Notes: a model not told the origin generated them from the letters alone. A stretch of 64,000 bases of DNA from Monoplex corrugatus (GCA_030674185.1 JAPXFY010000022.1:39216130-39280129), one strand, 5' to 3'; counted from the first letter of the stretch, positions 10,250-20,963 are shown. A program made the numbers and translations.

Positions 10250-10800
10250 TACTGTTATTGTTACTGTTGTTTAAGCTCAGCCACTGAGCCATATCAGGGC
10301 TATAACCATCTCAAGATGTACACAGGGGGAAAAACTGGAAAAGAAAATGAAGTACACATATTGCATTTGTGATCGTGTACATAATCTAAGGATATACCCC
10401 AGGCATTGACCACCCCATCCAATTTATCACCAGGATGTATGAAAAAAACAAACCTGGATACAAATATAAACATACCTAAGGACAATAAAAACATAAATTG
10501 TGGCCTAAATTACTGAAAATTGCTTCTGTACATCACATTTCCTTAGAGCCAAAAATGCAGTTAATACATGTACCCAATTATCAATCCTGGGAGAAAGTAT
10601 GTAAGGCTTTATAGGACACATACAGGTGAATGGTTCACAAAGGCAGAAAATGATAAGAAGAGATGACAGAAAGCAACAGAGCCAGACAGAAACAAAGACA
10701 ATGACAGAAGAGGAATTTTCCAGCACAGATTTTTCAGAAGGTAAGGATACTATTTATACTGAGAGTCCCTGGCATCCCCACAGGGATAGGGAAAACCCTG
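10250..10800 (-). mobile_element. Family A SINE-like repeat
   Basis: Second minus-strand family A copy, again sense to the zinc-finger gene. The 3' end (AGCCCTGATATGGCTCAGTGG) is at the left and the GGGATGCCAGGGACTCTCAG end at the right. Confidence 0.8.
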
Positions 10801-11095
10801 ATAAATATATAGGCATGCATATGATGGATGAACTGTCTCGTCAATCTGATAGATGCATAGGCATACTGATCCTTTATCACCTGGTACAAGTGTGTGTGAT
10901 ACAAAGACCAATTCTGAAATGTTAATGTTCTTCTGAAAGTACTGCATGGGAAGGAGTCTTGTGGTTCCGGGTTCTGCTTCTGCCGGTCCCTCTGAATAGC
11001 AGCTGTTCTGTGCTGTTCACATATGACTGTGTCCTGCTTGTGGTGCTGTTGCCAGCTTACTCTGTAAATTGTGGGCAACGTCTTCCCAAGAACCA
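10800..11095. other. Intronic stretch, no gene recognised
   Basis: Contains a 3' splice-like pyrimidine stretch but no exon I can place. A minus-strand frame of about 114 codons across it has no recognisable domain and overlaps repeat sequence, so it is not called. Confidence 0.4.
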
Positions 11096-11330
11096 GAAAA
11101 AAACATGATAAAAGAATCAGAACGCATATTTAATACAACCAGCAAGTCTTGTCTCGTCTGGTTGTATCAAATACATATTCTGATTCTTTTCTCGTGTTTT
11201 GACTTGTCTGGTTGTATTAAATACATGATCTGATTTTTTTCTTGTGTTTTTTCTGGTCTTGTCTGGTTATATTAAATACACGCTCTGATTCTTTTCTCCT
11301 GTTTTTTTCTGGTTCCTGTTTGCTTGAACG
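11095..11330. repeat. ~60-bp tandem repeat
   Basis: Three to four diverged copies of a unit TCTGGTTGTATTAAATACA ... TCTGATTCTTTTCTCGTG. Single related copies occur at 21540-21650 and near 32330-32440, so the unit comes from a dispersed repeat. Confidence 0.7.
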
Positions 11331-11620
11331 CGTGCAGTCATACTTGTTTTGAGTGTCTTGCCAGTTGGTGTTGTTGATGCCACGGCTGATAAGGTTGGTT
11401 ATCAGAGTGTCTTTGTATCACTTTAGTGGTCTTCCTTGGTCATGGTGTCCTTGCTTCGGCTCTTCATACTGAAGCATCTTTGGGATGTCGTTGTCTTCCA
11501 TACGGACGTGACCTGTCCTAAGAGGCTGACATTCAGAACTTGAAGAATGCTGTAGCTGGTTACTGAATGCCTCACTGTTCCACTTCACATGTAGCACATG
11601 GAATTTCTAATGTGTGTGTG
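11330..11620 (-). mobile_element. RTE-like LINE remnant
   Basis: The minus-strand conceptual peptide GHVRMEDNDIPKMLQYEE, GRPLK..YKDTLITNLISRGIN matches the C-terminal region of the RTE-like element at 27640-27790 (GHVRRMEDGRIPKDVLYGE). It has several stops and ends in a short (GT)n/(G)n tract at 11612-11640. Confidence 0.6.
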
Positions 11621-11747
11621 TGTGTGTGAGGGGGGGGGGGAGATTGTGTAAGCAATGCTGTCCCTAACCTCCTACCTCACTTTTTGGGTATAAAAACAGA
11701 CAATTAAAACAGCTTGACCAATTTTATTTATTACACTAATTCATTAC

Positions 11748-12573
11748 CTGTATGTGTTCTCTGGTGTGTGACCAGTGTCTGCATGTTGCACAGAATCTTG
11801 CCACACTGGCCACACTGGAACTTGTGCTCTGTCTTGTGACTGGCCAACTTGTGACGCTGCAGCTCTTCGCTGGTACCACAAACCACTGCACACACGTCAC
11901 ACTTGTGCTCCGCTGCCGTCATATCTGATGCCAGCTTTTCTGAAGAGGTGCCTCGACTGTTTCTTGTTGTCTTGGATGCGCACTTTTGTTCAAATTCACT
12001 TAACTCTGCGGAAGTGCACAAGCTGAACAGCTGAACTGAATTATCTGTAGAAACAACAGCCACATTTCCATCAGCTTTATCATCTTTACCTTTAACGACT
12101 GGTTCATCTCCATGATGGTTTGAATCTACTTCTTTGACTTTAATGCTTCGGCACCGGTGTCTTTTCATGGAACTGGCAGAAGAAAATGTCCTTTCACAGA
12201 CAGTGCATGTCTGGGATACCATGTTCAAGTAGTGGGTGCGAGCGTGTACAAGGAGGCGGTTCAGAGACGTACAACTTTGACCACAGTGCTGACATCCGAA
12301 CATGTCCCTTTTCTCTCTGCTTCTGAGTCTTTCTGTGATGGGTTCCAATATCGTTTGGTCTTGTTGAGTATTGTTATGAGTAAGTGTCAAGTGTTTTGAC
12401 ATGTGGTTTTGTTGGCTTTCAATGCAAACTGGTGTAGGTTTTTTGGACATCTGATCCGATTTATCACTATTGTAAACTTGTCTTGATTGCTGTATTGTCT
12501 GTTTTTGTTCGTAAGTGTTTCCACCTTGCAAAATTGTTTTGATTTGCCGTCTCCAGTCAGTGTAGTGTTGTCT
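11748..12573 (-). CDS. C2H2 zinc-finger gene, exon with four fingers
   Basis: The donor CATACAG/GTAATG (exon end 11748) is in phase 1 and joins 9679 to make HTGAKPYQC. Fingers: CQHCGQSCTSLNRLLVHARTH, a degenerate CTVCERTFSSASSMKRHRC, CDVCAVVCGTSEELQRHKLASH and CGQCGKILCNMQTLVTHQRTH. Between fingers 2 and 3 lies a Ser/Asp-rich spacer. The upstream limit is uncertain: the frame is open from 12573, just below an in-frame TAG at 12574-12576, and the preceding coding block uses another frame that stops at 12590. The start is therefore an unplaced acceptor, a frameshift junction, or a separate start such as the Met of MSKKPTPVC. Bases 12532-12573 may be partly intronic. Confidence 0.75.
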
Positions 12574-12589
12574 CTACTCTGATGTACAA

Positions 12590-13817
12590 TCACCGTGATG
12601 TAGTTTTTGTCCTCTGTCTGCACATGCTGTTAACTCCAGATTCGTTTTCCGATTCTATGTCTGTGTCGCCATCATACATGTTTAAATCTTGTTCTTGTGA
12701 CTCTGAGTCTCCACAAACATTTTCTGATGCCGCATTTTGCTCTTTTAGTAAACGAGTAAGAAAAGTTTTGTTCTGGCTGTGTTTCAATTTCTCAGTGTTA
12801 GTGATGTGATTTGCAACAACAAATTTTCCAGTAGACTCAATGTTCCTGTTTTGATGTTTTTGCTGGGAAGACCGTGAGTTCTGTTGCCTTCCTGTATGAG
12901 TTGATTTGTGTTGTTCTAAAACACCAGCAAGGAGAAAGGACGCTCGGCACACATCACACCGATGAACCATGTCAGCGCTGTGGGTTTGCATGTGCAATGT
13001 TAAGGGGTCTGGCTCCGTGAAGGGCTCGCAGCATAGCACACATCTCAATTCCTCAAAGCGCGAGCTCTTTGAATCTGAGTGTATCTCGCATGCTGAGTTC
13101 CCTTTTACGTCATGCTCATCCTGACCGACAATCAATTCCCTGATACTGCCGTCATCTTCTATGTCATAACCATCTCCGTTTCCATCACCTTCTCCGTCAT
13201 GCTCATTTCTCTCAACATCCCTGTTTCCATCATCTTCTCCGTCATCCTCATTTCTCTCAACATTCCTGTTTCCATCACCTTCTCCGTCATCCTCATTTCC
13301 CTCAACATTCCTGTTTCCATCATCTTCTCTGTCATCCTCATTTCTCTCAACATTCCTGTTTCCATCATCTTCTCTGTCATCCTCATTTCCCTCAATATTC
13401 CTGTTTCCATCATCTTCTCTGTCATGCTCATTTCTTTCAACATTCTCATCAACAAACGTTTTAGATTTTACATAACCTGCAAGACCACTGACTGTTTTAA
13501 TGGTTTTCTTGTCTCCAGTATCTTCATGTCTAGCACAAGGATGGTCCTTCCCTGCCCCATGTTCAGGGGTTCCATGACTGCTGTCGTCCTGTTTTGATCC
13601 ATCTTCATCCACACAGACACTGATGTCAGCTGGCACTGGGGAAGAGGAAAGGGTCTGGGAGGTTGTGGTGATGATGGAGACAGTGGTAGTGGTGGTGTAA
13701 GGGAGGGGAGGTGGTGGAGGGGAGAGGGGGGAACAGGTGAGGCAGCAGAGAGTGAGAGGGGCATGACAGCGCATACAGCAAGCCCCACCCTCCTGACCAG
13801 GCCAGCCAGCCTCGTAA
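12590..13817 (-). CDS. C2H2 zinc-finger gene, large acidic exon
   Basis: The acceptor TCTGTGTTTCAG/TTACGAG is at 13818-13819. It enters in phase 2: TG from exon 15140-15267 plus T makes Cys in LVRCYEAGW. In order: a cysteine-rich N-terminal patch (CCMRCHAPLTLCCLTC), a Pro run and Ser/Thr-rich linker, an acidic tandem repeat of 15 residues (13160-13445), then two C2H2 fingers (CVLCCEPFTEPDPLTLHMQTH and CDVCRASFLLAGVLEQHKSTH) and a polar tail. The frame stops at 12590-12592. The fingers resume 16 bases further on in a different frame, so either an intron is hidden near the 3' end or the gene is broken there (see findings). Confidence 0.85.
13160..13445 (-). repeat. Coding 45-bp minisatellite, acidic 15-residue repeat
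   Basis: Six copies of a 45-bp in-frame unit encode ERNEDDREDDGNRNV and variants (NEHD, EGNEDD, GEGDGN). All three minus frames and one plus frame stay open through it, so the antisense ORFs here are by-products. Copy number is likely polymorphic. Confidence 0.88.
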
Positions 13818-13859
13818 CTGAAACACAGACACCATGTCCCAACATTCAAAAACTGTCAC

Positions 13860-14180
13860 ACAAAGACGTCTGACCAAAGTACATTTCAGACTTATTTATG
13901 TTAAGAAAAAAACATCTCAAATGCTGAAGTCATATAGATAAACATCCCACTTCCATTCCTAAAGTCCTGGGTTTAATCTACCCAGATATATCTACCGGAT
14001 GGGTACAGAGTAATTTTTGCCATCTCCCAGGTCGACTTGTGCACAGACTTGCTAGCATCTAAACCCCCTTCGTGTGTATATTATATATCCATGCAGACTA
14101 TCAAATATGCACACTGAAGATACTGTAAGTTACATCAGTGGCTGGCTTATGGAAACATGACAACACCCAACATGCACATC
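13860..14180. mobile_element. Family E SINE-like copy
   Basis: Contains CCTGGGTTTAATCTACCC.., CCCAGGTCGACTTGTGCACAG, CAGACTATCAAATATGCACA and ATACTGTAAGTTACATCAGTGG, the family E signature also at 4880-5040, 7020-7140 and 45780-45870. No gene. Confidence 0.7.
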
Positions 14181-14189
14181 CACCATAGA

Positions 14190-14345
<156 letters not shown>

Positions 14346-14385
14346 AAACATACACACTGCTGTACCAAGAAATGGGCACACTTAA

Positions 14386-14551
14386 TCCTTTCAATCCCGC
14401 ACAGTCTGCCAGCTGCAAAAACTTAACCTTTTCACTCCCTTACCCTATCCATCAGCTTCCTGCAGGATAGGGGTGAAAGGGTTAAGTTTTTGCTTTGCTG
14501 TTATGGCTGACAATGCAGGATACCAGCAGATGGGGTGAGGGAGTCAAAGGG
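14386..14551. mobile_element. TTAA foldback element
   Basis: It starts after TTAA with TCCTTTCAATCCCGCACAG and ends GGGAGTCAAAGGG before CTAA. Inside is a second inverted pair (CACTCCCTTACCCTATCC / GGATAGGGGTGAAAGGG) joined by TTAAG. No ORF. Confidence 0.75.
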
Positions 14552-14559
14552 CTAAACCC

Positions 14560-14585
14560 CCACCCCCACAAAGAAACACACACAT

Positions 14586-14625
<40 letters not shown>

Positions 14626-14888
14626 TCACTCTCCACACACACACACACATACACACACACATACACACACACTCACTCACACACACAAACACATACACAC
14701 ACACTCACTCACACACACACACACCAGAGATTATCATGCATCATACACACACACATACACACACGCACGCACCCCCCCCCCCCACACACACACACACCAC
14801 ATACACACAAAACAGAGATTATCATGCACCATACACACACACACGAAAAAAAAACAAAACAAAAAAAAACAGAGATTATCATCCACCA

Positions 14889-14970
<82 letters not shown>

Positions 14971-15120
14971 CTTTCTCTCTCTCACACAAATAACACACAC
15001 ATGAAAACAAACAAAAAGCAAAACAGACTTTACAGAAACTATAATGCACCCACCCACCCACACACACAGTATACACATAAACACACACATGGAAACAAAA
15101 CAAAAAACAAAAGCAAAAAA
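14560..15120. repeat. CA microsatellites with a repeated AGAGATTATCATGCA spacer
   Basis: (CA)n blocks are separated by AGAGATTATCATGCACCATAC-like spacers near 14725, 14812 and 14870, plus A-rich runs at 15005-15120. The block is the intron directly after the 15140-15267 exon. Confidence 0.9.
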
Positions 15121-15139
15121 ACAGAGTAACTGTGCATAC

Positions 15140-15267
15140 CAGCGGACCAAAAATCTGGCGATATCAGCATCAGACAACAGCCCTCTAGCACTGCCAATGG
15201 AACGCCAATGACCCAACACCTCTCCAATCACAACCGCTCCATCGTCATCCACTCTCTGCTGTGGATT
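15140..15267 (-). CDS. C2H2 zinc-finger gene, exon 2
   Basis: The acceptor TTGTCCGTTCAG/AATCC is at 15268-15269 and the donor CCGCTG/GTATGC at 15139-15138. It enters in phase 0 from exon 1 and encodes NPQQRVDDDGAVVIGEVLGH, then WRSIGSARGLLSDADIARFL and VR, leaving in phase 2 so that TG plus T completes Cys at the next exon. No known effector domain (not KRAB, ZAD or BTB by eye). The protein N-terminus is therefore novel to me. It may be a small helical protein-interaction region; this is inference. Confidence 0.85.
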
Positions 15268-15394
15268 CTGAACGGACAATATTAACAAAGAAACACATCA
15301 TTAACAAACAGTCAGTAACCACAGCAGAAATTTGGGTCCCCTCCTGTTCAACAACAACAACAACAAAAACAATATTAGAATAAAGAATAGACTA

Positions 15395-15545
15395 GGTGAG
15401 ACATAGGCTAGGTTGGACATCAGGACCTGGCCAGCTCATGGGTTTATGTGCAGGCTTAAGGCTTGTGCCATAAGCAACATACACATGGCACCAGTGGCAT
15501 TAGTGCGCAGAGACGTCATCTTGAGAAACTGAAACTGAAACTAAA
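15395..15545 (+). mobile_element. Family D SINE-like repeat
   Basis: Nearly full length: GACTAGGTGAGACATAGGC, GACCTGGCCAGCTCATGGG, GCTTGTGCCATAAGC, ending TCTTGAGAAACTGAAACTGA. It includes the intact GCTTAAGG site that is split by a MITE in the 8335-9300 copy. Confidence 0.82.
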
Positions 15546-15559
15546 TCTGGAACCACAAC

Positions 15560-15960
15560 AGCTATATTGTTTGCCTTAAGGTAGTTAGGGGTTCCTCTTT
15601 CCTGTCTTGCTCTCTTTTCCCCTCTGGACACTTTCTTATTTCTGCAGGCTGATTGCTTCTTTTGACAGAACTGTGGACTTAGGATCTGATATCCTGAGTT
15701 CAGTCCCAGCCCCGCAACATTAAACATTGGCCTGTTGCTGCCCATCTTAATGTCTATCTTTCTGGTGGTGTTACTTAGAGTTTCAAAGATCACCTCCCCC
15801 CCCCCCCTTCCCCTCTTCCGGGGGTTTTGTGCAGGCTCAGGGAGTCTGCCAGATAATTGCTGGAAGATTTCAATACACCGCATATGAAATTGTCCGAATG
15901 TGATGAATCCCTCTTGAACAAATTTCAAACTCCAAACTCTCATCTTTCCCTTCCAGAACA
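15560..15960 (+). mobile_element. Family F SINE-like repeat
   Basis: CTCAGGATTTGATATC-like and CCCAGCCCCGCAACATT blocks, then GGGTTTTGTGCAGGCTCAGG, GAGTCTGCCAGATAATTGC and GAATGTGATGAATCCC. The same order is seen at 23230-23480 and, inverted, at 61560-61740. A poly-C run is at 15796. Confidence 0.7.
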
Positions 15961-16159
15961 ATCACCCGTGTTTTTTCCAAGTTCTCTCTTAGCTCCCCAA
16001 AATGAAATATGACTGCCTTTACAGTAAGGCAGAATAAAGAATGGTCATACTCATACATGCAAAAAATCGCTTCCCTGATAAATAGGTAAGTTTGTATGAA
16101 TTGATATGCTTGGATAAGGAGTGCTCACAGGAGCTTTAACCTGTGTAAGAAGAAGAAAC

Positions 16160-16612
16160 ATAAGTCCATGTGTATGTGTGTGTGTGAGTGTGTGTGCGCA
16201 TGTGCGTGCGTGCATGCTGTGTTCTTGCGCGCGCGCGCGTGTGTGTGTGTGTGAGAGAGAGACACAGAGAGACAGAGAGTGTGAGACAGAGAGAAACAAA
16301 GAGACAATGACTGAATGAGACACAGAGAGACAAACAGAGACAGTGTGCACACAGTGTCACTTGTGTGATCTGCCTATATATATATTTGTGTATAACATGC
16401 AAGTCGTGTGTGCAAGCACATGAACACACATAAGTGTGCAAACATGTGAACGTGCATGCATATGCAAATGTAAATATGCATGTGTGGGAGTGGGTTTTTC
16501 TTTTCTTTGTGTGTGTGTGTATGGGTGTATCAGTGTGCATACTTCATGTGTGTGTGTTTGAGTGCATATTACTGTCTCTATGCAGGTCATCTATACTGAA
16601 TATGTGCACGCA

Positions 16613-16656
<44 letters not shown>

Positions 16657-16725
16657 GACAGACAGAGAGAGACAGAGAGACAGAGAAACAGAGAATGTGT
16701 GTGTGTATACTCATAGTGGCGGTCT
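16160..16725. repeat. GT, GA and GCGCGC microsatellites
   Basis: (GT)n with a (GC)5 core at 16228-16240, then (GAGACA)n, further (GT)n at 16508-16560 and (GA)n at 16617-16690. This is the first intron of the zinc-finger gene. Confidence 0.9.
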
Positions 16726-16786
16726 CATAGTCATACTGTTACACTGTTACTGTATCACTGCCGACCTCGAGTGAAAAATCACTTAC

Positions 16787-16843
16787 CAGTGACTGAATAT
16801 CTGATCCAATTCCTCCTCCGAAAAACTGGACTGATGCAGTCAT
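16787..16843 (-). CDS. C2H2 zinc-finger gene, exon 1 with start codon
   Basis: ATG at 16843-16841, 19 codons (MTASVQFFGGGIGSDIQSL), then a near-perfect 5' splice site CACTG/GTAAGTG at 16786-16781. It leaves in phase 0, which fits exon 15140-15267. The start is chosen because it is the first ATG that reads into this donor and because it sits at the edge of the repeat-free head-to-head region. This exon is too short to be found by ORF length. Confidence 0.8.
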
Positions 16844-17723
16844 GGTTTATAATGTATTTGACCTGGTCAGTTGGCGAGCAGATCACATCACATCTCGACT
16901 GCAGAAGGCGTTTCTGCTGTAAAGAACGCGATAAGACTTCTCTAGATCTATCCGGATATCCTGCCTATGCCATGGGCTATGGCTATCATGCTATGCCTCA
17001 CTGAGTCACTAGAAACAAGTATTGCACACGCGATTTATAAATTGATAATGATATAATTTTAGCATGATAATAACAGCTATAATGAGCTACATCGCGAGCG
17101 GAAAAAGTATAATGAAATATGCCAAGCGATCACAATTTAAGATAAAGTTCTCGTACAAGTTAGCGATTACACTACTTGATCAGTTGATGTCTGCTAGGTA
17201 CTCCACCATTTTGACTGCAAGTGTTTACAATGTTAGGCCTATCTGTAATTTTCGTACATTTTAATATCGATACAAAGACCAAAACAAAGAAGAGTAAGTC
17301 ATTAATGAGCAACTGACTGATAAACTGCAAGAAAATTGTGACCAACTCATTGAGTCAATTCTTCGGTATGTAATAATAAACCTATCGCTTGCAGCTAAGG
17401 GCGACAACTAGGCTAAATACGTCGTCTGCTACTACTGCGCGTAAAACCGCTCCTTGCGCGTAAAACCATTAGTAAAACCATTAGTCGAACACAGTATCGT
17501 AATAGCTGTAATAACCAAAACCTATGCATCGTCCAATAATTCGTTTGAGTTTTCGATCTTGCATACTTAAAGTGTCGGGAAAATTGGCTGTGTATGTAAT
17601 TTACAAAGTTGGATGCATTGTATCCAATCAAGATATTCCCTGCAAATGCGGGGAACGACAGGCACCCGATGTTTTGTCTTTTCTGGCACTAGTTCATATT
17701 ATGGCGGACGAACACCAACAGCG
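16844..17723. promoter_or_regulatory. Shared head-to-head promoter region
   Basis: 880 bp, nearly free of repeats, between two divergent start codons. It includes the 5' UTRs of both genes. CpG-bearing patches occur at 17090-17105 and 17405-17465, with a direct repeat GTAAAACCATTAGT. No clear TATA box is seen. A bidirectional promoter is inferred from geometry. Confidence 0.6.
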
Positions 17724-17739
17724 ATGCTATCATTGTTGA
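17701..17739 (+). other. Upstream ORF overlapping the sulfurtransferase start
   Basis: ATG GCG GAC in another frame, 12 codons then TGA at 17737-17739, overlapping the main ATG at 17724 by 16 bases. If it lies in the transcript it could reduce initiation at 17724. The ATGGCGG context is good (purine +4). Confidence 0.5.
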
Positions 17740-17793
17740 TACTGCTGTTTGGCCTGATCACCACAGCACAGGAACCACGAGAAAACTATGTGA
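17724..17793 (+). CDS. Sulfurtransferase (MPST/TST-like), exon 1, signal peptide
   Basis: The plus-strand gene starts here. ATG 17724 gives MLSLLILLFGLITTAQEP: a short hydrophobic core ending in TTA, a classic signal peptide, then RENYV. Two overlapping donors exist: TAT/GTGAGT (exon end 17789, phase 0) and GTGA/GTATGT (exon end 17793, phase 1). Only the second matches the phase-1 acceptor of the next exon I can place (33049), giving ENYV-N-RNSAGSG. The first would need a missing small exon. The 15.3-kb intron that follows is full of retrotransposons. A signal peptide is unusual for this family, whose members are usually mitochondrial or cytosolic. Confidence 0.78.
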
Positions 17794-18079
17794 GTATGTA
17801 ATTATTCTCTCAGTTTTCTTTGACAATTTCGTTCAGTTCCTCGGTCATTTTCTCCATTATTATTTTCAGTAGTCTGCCATGTTTCTTTTCTATCTCTTAC
17901 CAAAGTATAACATAAGCAGGCTATGACAGTAGATAAGTGAGAGAAGACGTCCAAAAACTTAAGGCATTTTTACTCCCTAATGAAGAGAGCGATAAGCTAA
18001 TATGTTCACGTGGTCTTACAACATTGCGCTGTCCTCTTCTACCGTACTTACCGAGATAAAAGAGCCGTCTTTGCACAGG

Positions 18080-18109
18080 AATTCTCTCTCTCTCTCTCTC
18101 TGCCTGTCT

Positions 18110-18141
<32 letters not shown>

Positions 18142-18173
18142 ACGTGTGTGGATGCATGTGTGCGTGCGTGCAC

Positions 18174-18239
<66 letters not shown>

Positions 18240-18245
18240 ACATGT
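18080..18245. repeat. CT, GC and GT microsatellites
   Basis: (CT)n, then (GC)6 and (GT)n broken by TGCATGTGTGCGTGCG. No gene. Confidence 0.93.
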
Positions 18246-18289
18246 GTGATTTCTCACCATAATTAGTAATTATATTTTATTTTGACCAA

Positions 18290-18636
18290 CTGATGTACAG
18301 CTCAACTTGTCCTACGGGAGAGCAAAATGATGCAAAGCAAAAGCATTCTTGCGAAAACTGCATTGGTTCCCAGTCAAAGCAAGCATTAAACATAAAATTA
18401 CCACACTGTACTATGGGTAAACAGCACCACTGCCTTGTGGTTATCTCGGGAGAGAATAGGGCTACGGGAGTAAACCCTGAAAAAAAATCACCCCTACTGC
18501 CTTGTAGATTGTCGTGGGAACAACTAAGGCTGGCGGAGAGATCGTACATTAACCGATGGAAGGCAACGGGAAACCACCATTGTACTTTCCCCAGAATATT
18601 CATGTCCACAACAACAACAACAACAACAACAAAGGA
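18290..18636 (+). mobile_element. Unclassified repeat with (AAC)n tail
   Basis: About 310 bp ending in (AAC)8 at 18609-18630. It contains GCCTTGTGGTTATCTCGGG and GGCAACGGGAAACCACCATTG. The A-rich trinucleotide tail suggests a retroposed SINE. No other copy is seen in this window, so this is tentative. Confidence 0.4.
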
Positions 18637-19005
18637 AAAAGATTGAGGCAGCCGAGATGTGGTTTCTAAGAAGAATGTTGAGAGTTCCATGGACAGCAAT
18701 GAAAACAAACGAGACATTCTTGATGGAGGCAGACACAAGAAAATCATTGCTAAGAAAGATTAGGAGAAGACAGGCGACATTTATAGGCCATTTTATGAGG
18801 AAAGGGGAATTAGAGCACCTGGTCACAACAGGAAAGTTGAGGGAAAGAGAGCACCATAACAGGAAAGTTGGAGGGAAAGAAAGCACCATGTAGACCCAGG
18901 GAGAAAATATTGGACGGACTTGCAGGGTGGCTGAGGACAGAGAGGGTGGAAGATGTGCTTGCGGCAACGCCACTCGGCAGGGCACGTGGTGATGATGATG
19001 ATGAC
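18637..19005 (+). mobile_element. RTE-like LINE 3' fragment
   Basis: Encodes IEAAEMWFLRRMLRVPWTAM, KTNETFLMEADTRKS, FIGHFMRKGELEHLVTTGKL and ends in (GATGAT)n. There is an internal 40-bp duplication of the GGAAAGTTG(GA)GGGAAAGA segment at 18831-18890. It is 5' truncated. Confidence 0.85.
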
Positions 19006-19019
19006 TTTCAATGTCTGAA

Positions 19020-20560
19020 TTTGAATACCATCATCATCATGTGCCCTGCCACTTGTCACTGGCGATATGGTCCTCCATATGAATCTATCTTTTGTCGCTG
19101 CAAGTTCGTCTAACACCCTTTCTGTCTTCATCCACTCTGCCAATCGATCCAATATTTTCTCCCTGGGTCTACCTGGTGCTCATCTTCCCTCCAGCTTTCC
19201 TGTTGTGACTAGGTGCTCTAATTTCTCTTGCCTCATAAAATGTCCTATAAATGTTGCTTTTTTCCCCCTAGTCTACTTCACTAATGTTCTTTTTGCGTCT
19301 GCCTCTGTCAAGACTGTCTCGTTTGTTTCTTTTGTTGTCCATGGAATTCTTAACATTCTTCTAAGAAACCAGATTTCATTTGCCTCAATCTTGTTCTGAC
19401 TTTGCGCGTTGGCTGTCCATACTTCGCATCTGTACAATATCATCGGTTCTGTATAACACTGAAGAGCTCTCTTTCTGACGTTAATTGTTAGGCATTTGTT
19501 GGTAAGAACACTTTCCATTTTCTTGAATGCTGTTTTAGCTTGACCAATTCTGTTGGCTATTTGTAATGTGCATCTGCCGTCTGATGAGATGACTGTTCCC
19601 AGATATTTAAATTCATCAACATGTCTTAACATTGTGCCATTTGATGTTATTTTGCTTGAAGGGATTTTTTTAACTGATTACCATGAGTTCAGTCTTCTTG
19701 CTATTTAGCTCCGGCCCTTTATTTCTGCTTTTTATTTCTATTACTTTCACAAGATTTTGTAGGTCTTTTTCATTTTCTGCAATTAGCACGGTGTCATCTG
19801 CGTAACGAACATTGTTTAACGTTTTTCCTGCAACCGTATCCCAGGACATTCTTCCAGGTTCTATTGATGGTTTCGCTGTAAAGTAAAAACAAATCTTTTG
19901 ACAGTACACATCTCTGCCTAACCCCATTTTTGATATTTTTGGAAAGAGCTTATACCGCTTGTTCTATTGATGGTTTCGCTGTAAAGTAAAATCAAATCTG
20001 TTCACAGTACACATTCCTGCCTAACCCCATTTTTAATACTTTTGGAAAGAGCTTATATCACTTTCTATTCTCATTGCTGCTGTTTATTCCCAATACATAC
20101 TTTTTTGTTCTCAGATCCTGTCTATCAACATTGAGCCTTTCTCGTTGGTTGATTTATTCTTCGTGTCTTACTTGATCAAAAGCCATTGTATGATCAACAA
20201 AGCATAAACATAAATCTATAATTTACTCCGTTGATTTTTCTGTGAGAGTTCTTAGGATGTATATAGCATTAATGGTTCTTTTCCCTTCGACAAATCCACA
20301 TTGTTCTTCTGCTATTTCTCTTTTGATTCTGTTCCTTGTCTTCAGAATGATTATTCTTAATAGAATCTTCGTCACATGACTCATCAGGCTGATTGTACCA
20401 TGGAGTTTGCATTTTATAGTCCCTGCTTTCTTTGGAAGTGCAATAAAAATTAATGTTGACATAACATTAGGATCTTTTTTTTCCAGTGTTGTGAATATCA
20501 TTTATGAAGATTTTACTGTTTTCAATACCAAATTCATCTAGAGTCTAAGTCATTTCTGTA
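19020..20560 (-). mobile_element. RTE-like LINE remnant, reverse transcriptase half
   Basis: Minus-strand pieces in different frames: MSHVTKILLRIIILKTRNRI, EEQCGFVEGKRTINAIYIL (RT fingers), then ILPGRMSWDTVAGKTLNNVR with YADDTVLIAENEKDLQNLV (RT catalytic box), then LRHVDEFKYLGTVISSDGRC, CEVWTANAQSQ, WFLRRMLRIPWT. It has multiple frameshifts and a roughly 90-bp internal tandem duplication (TATTGATGGTTTCGCTGTAA at 19862 and 19964). It has the same family tail (CATCATCAT) at the left end. Confidence 0.82.
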
Positions 20561-20963
20561 GTAATATTCCTGGATGCACATGTGTGAACTCTTGACAAGA
20601 AGAGCTAAGGAAGAAGAGCGCAAACGGGATCTGTTACACGTATCTCATCACTGGCATCGGTGGTCAGCCAGCATGCATAGCCAGGCAAAAATGAATACGT
20701 GCTACATGATACATGTTCATTTCTTGCAGTTTAGAAACACCCCAAACTTATTGTAGAATGAGTTAAAAATATTTTTTGCTTTAGTGCACATTGGATTGAA
20801 ATAAACTGGAGACCGAAATGATGAAATGACTGCAATAAATGTGTTGGGGGTACAGAAAAATGTGTCACTGTCCACTGTGAAAGCAGACGAAATCAAAAGT
20901 AGGTCGAAATAGGGATTCCAAAGTATGCCGAAGATGTTTTCAAACAGTCCATTTATAACTTAA

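Noticed and set aside
13112..13597. A 161-codon plus-strand ORF with a repeated hydrophobic peptide (SIIFSVILISLN)
   Set aside because: It is the antisense of the acidic 45-bp coding repeat, whose length keeps several frames open. The hydrophobicity follows from reverse-reading Glu/Asp codons.
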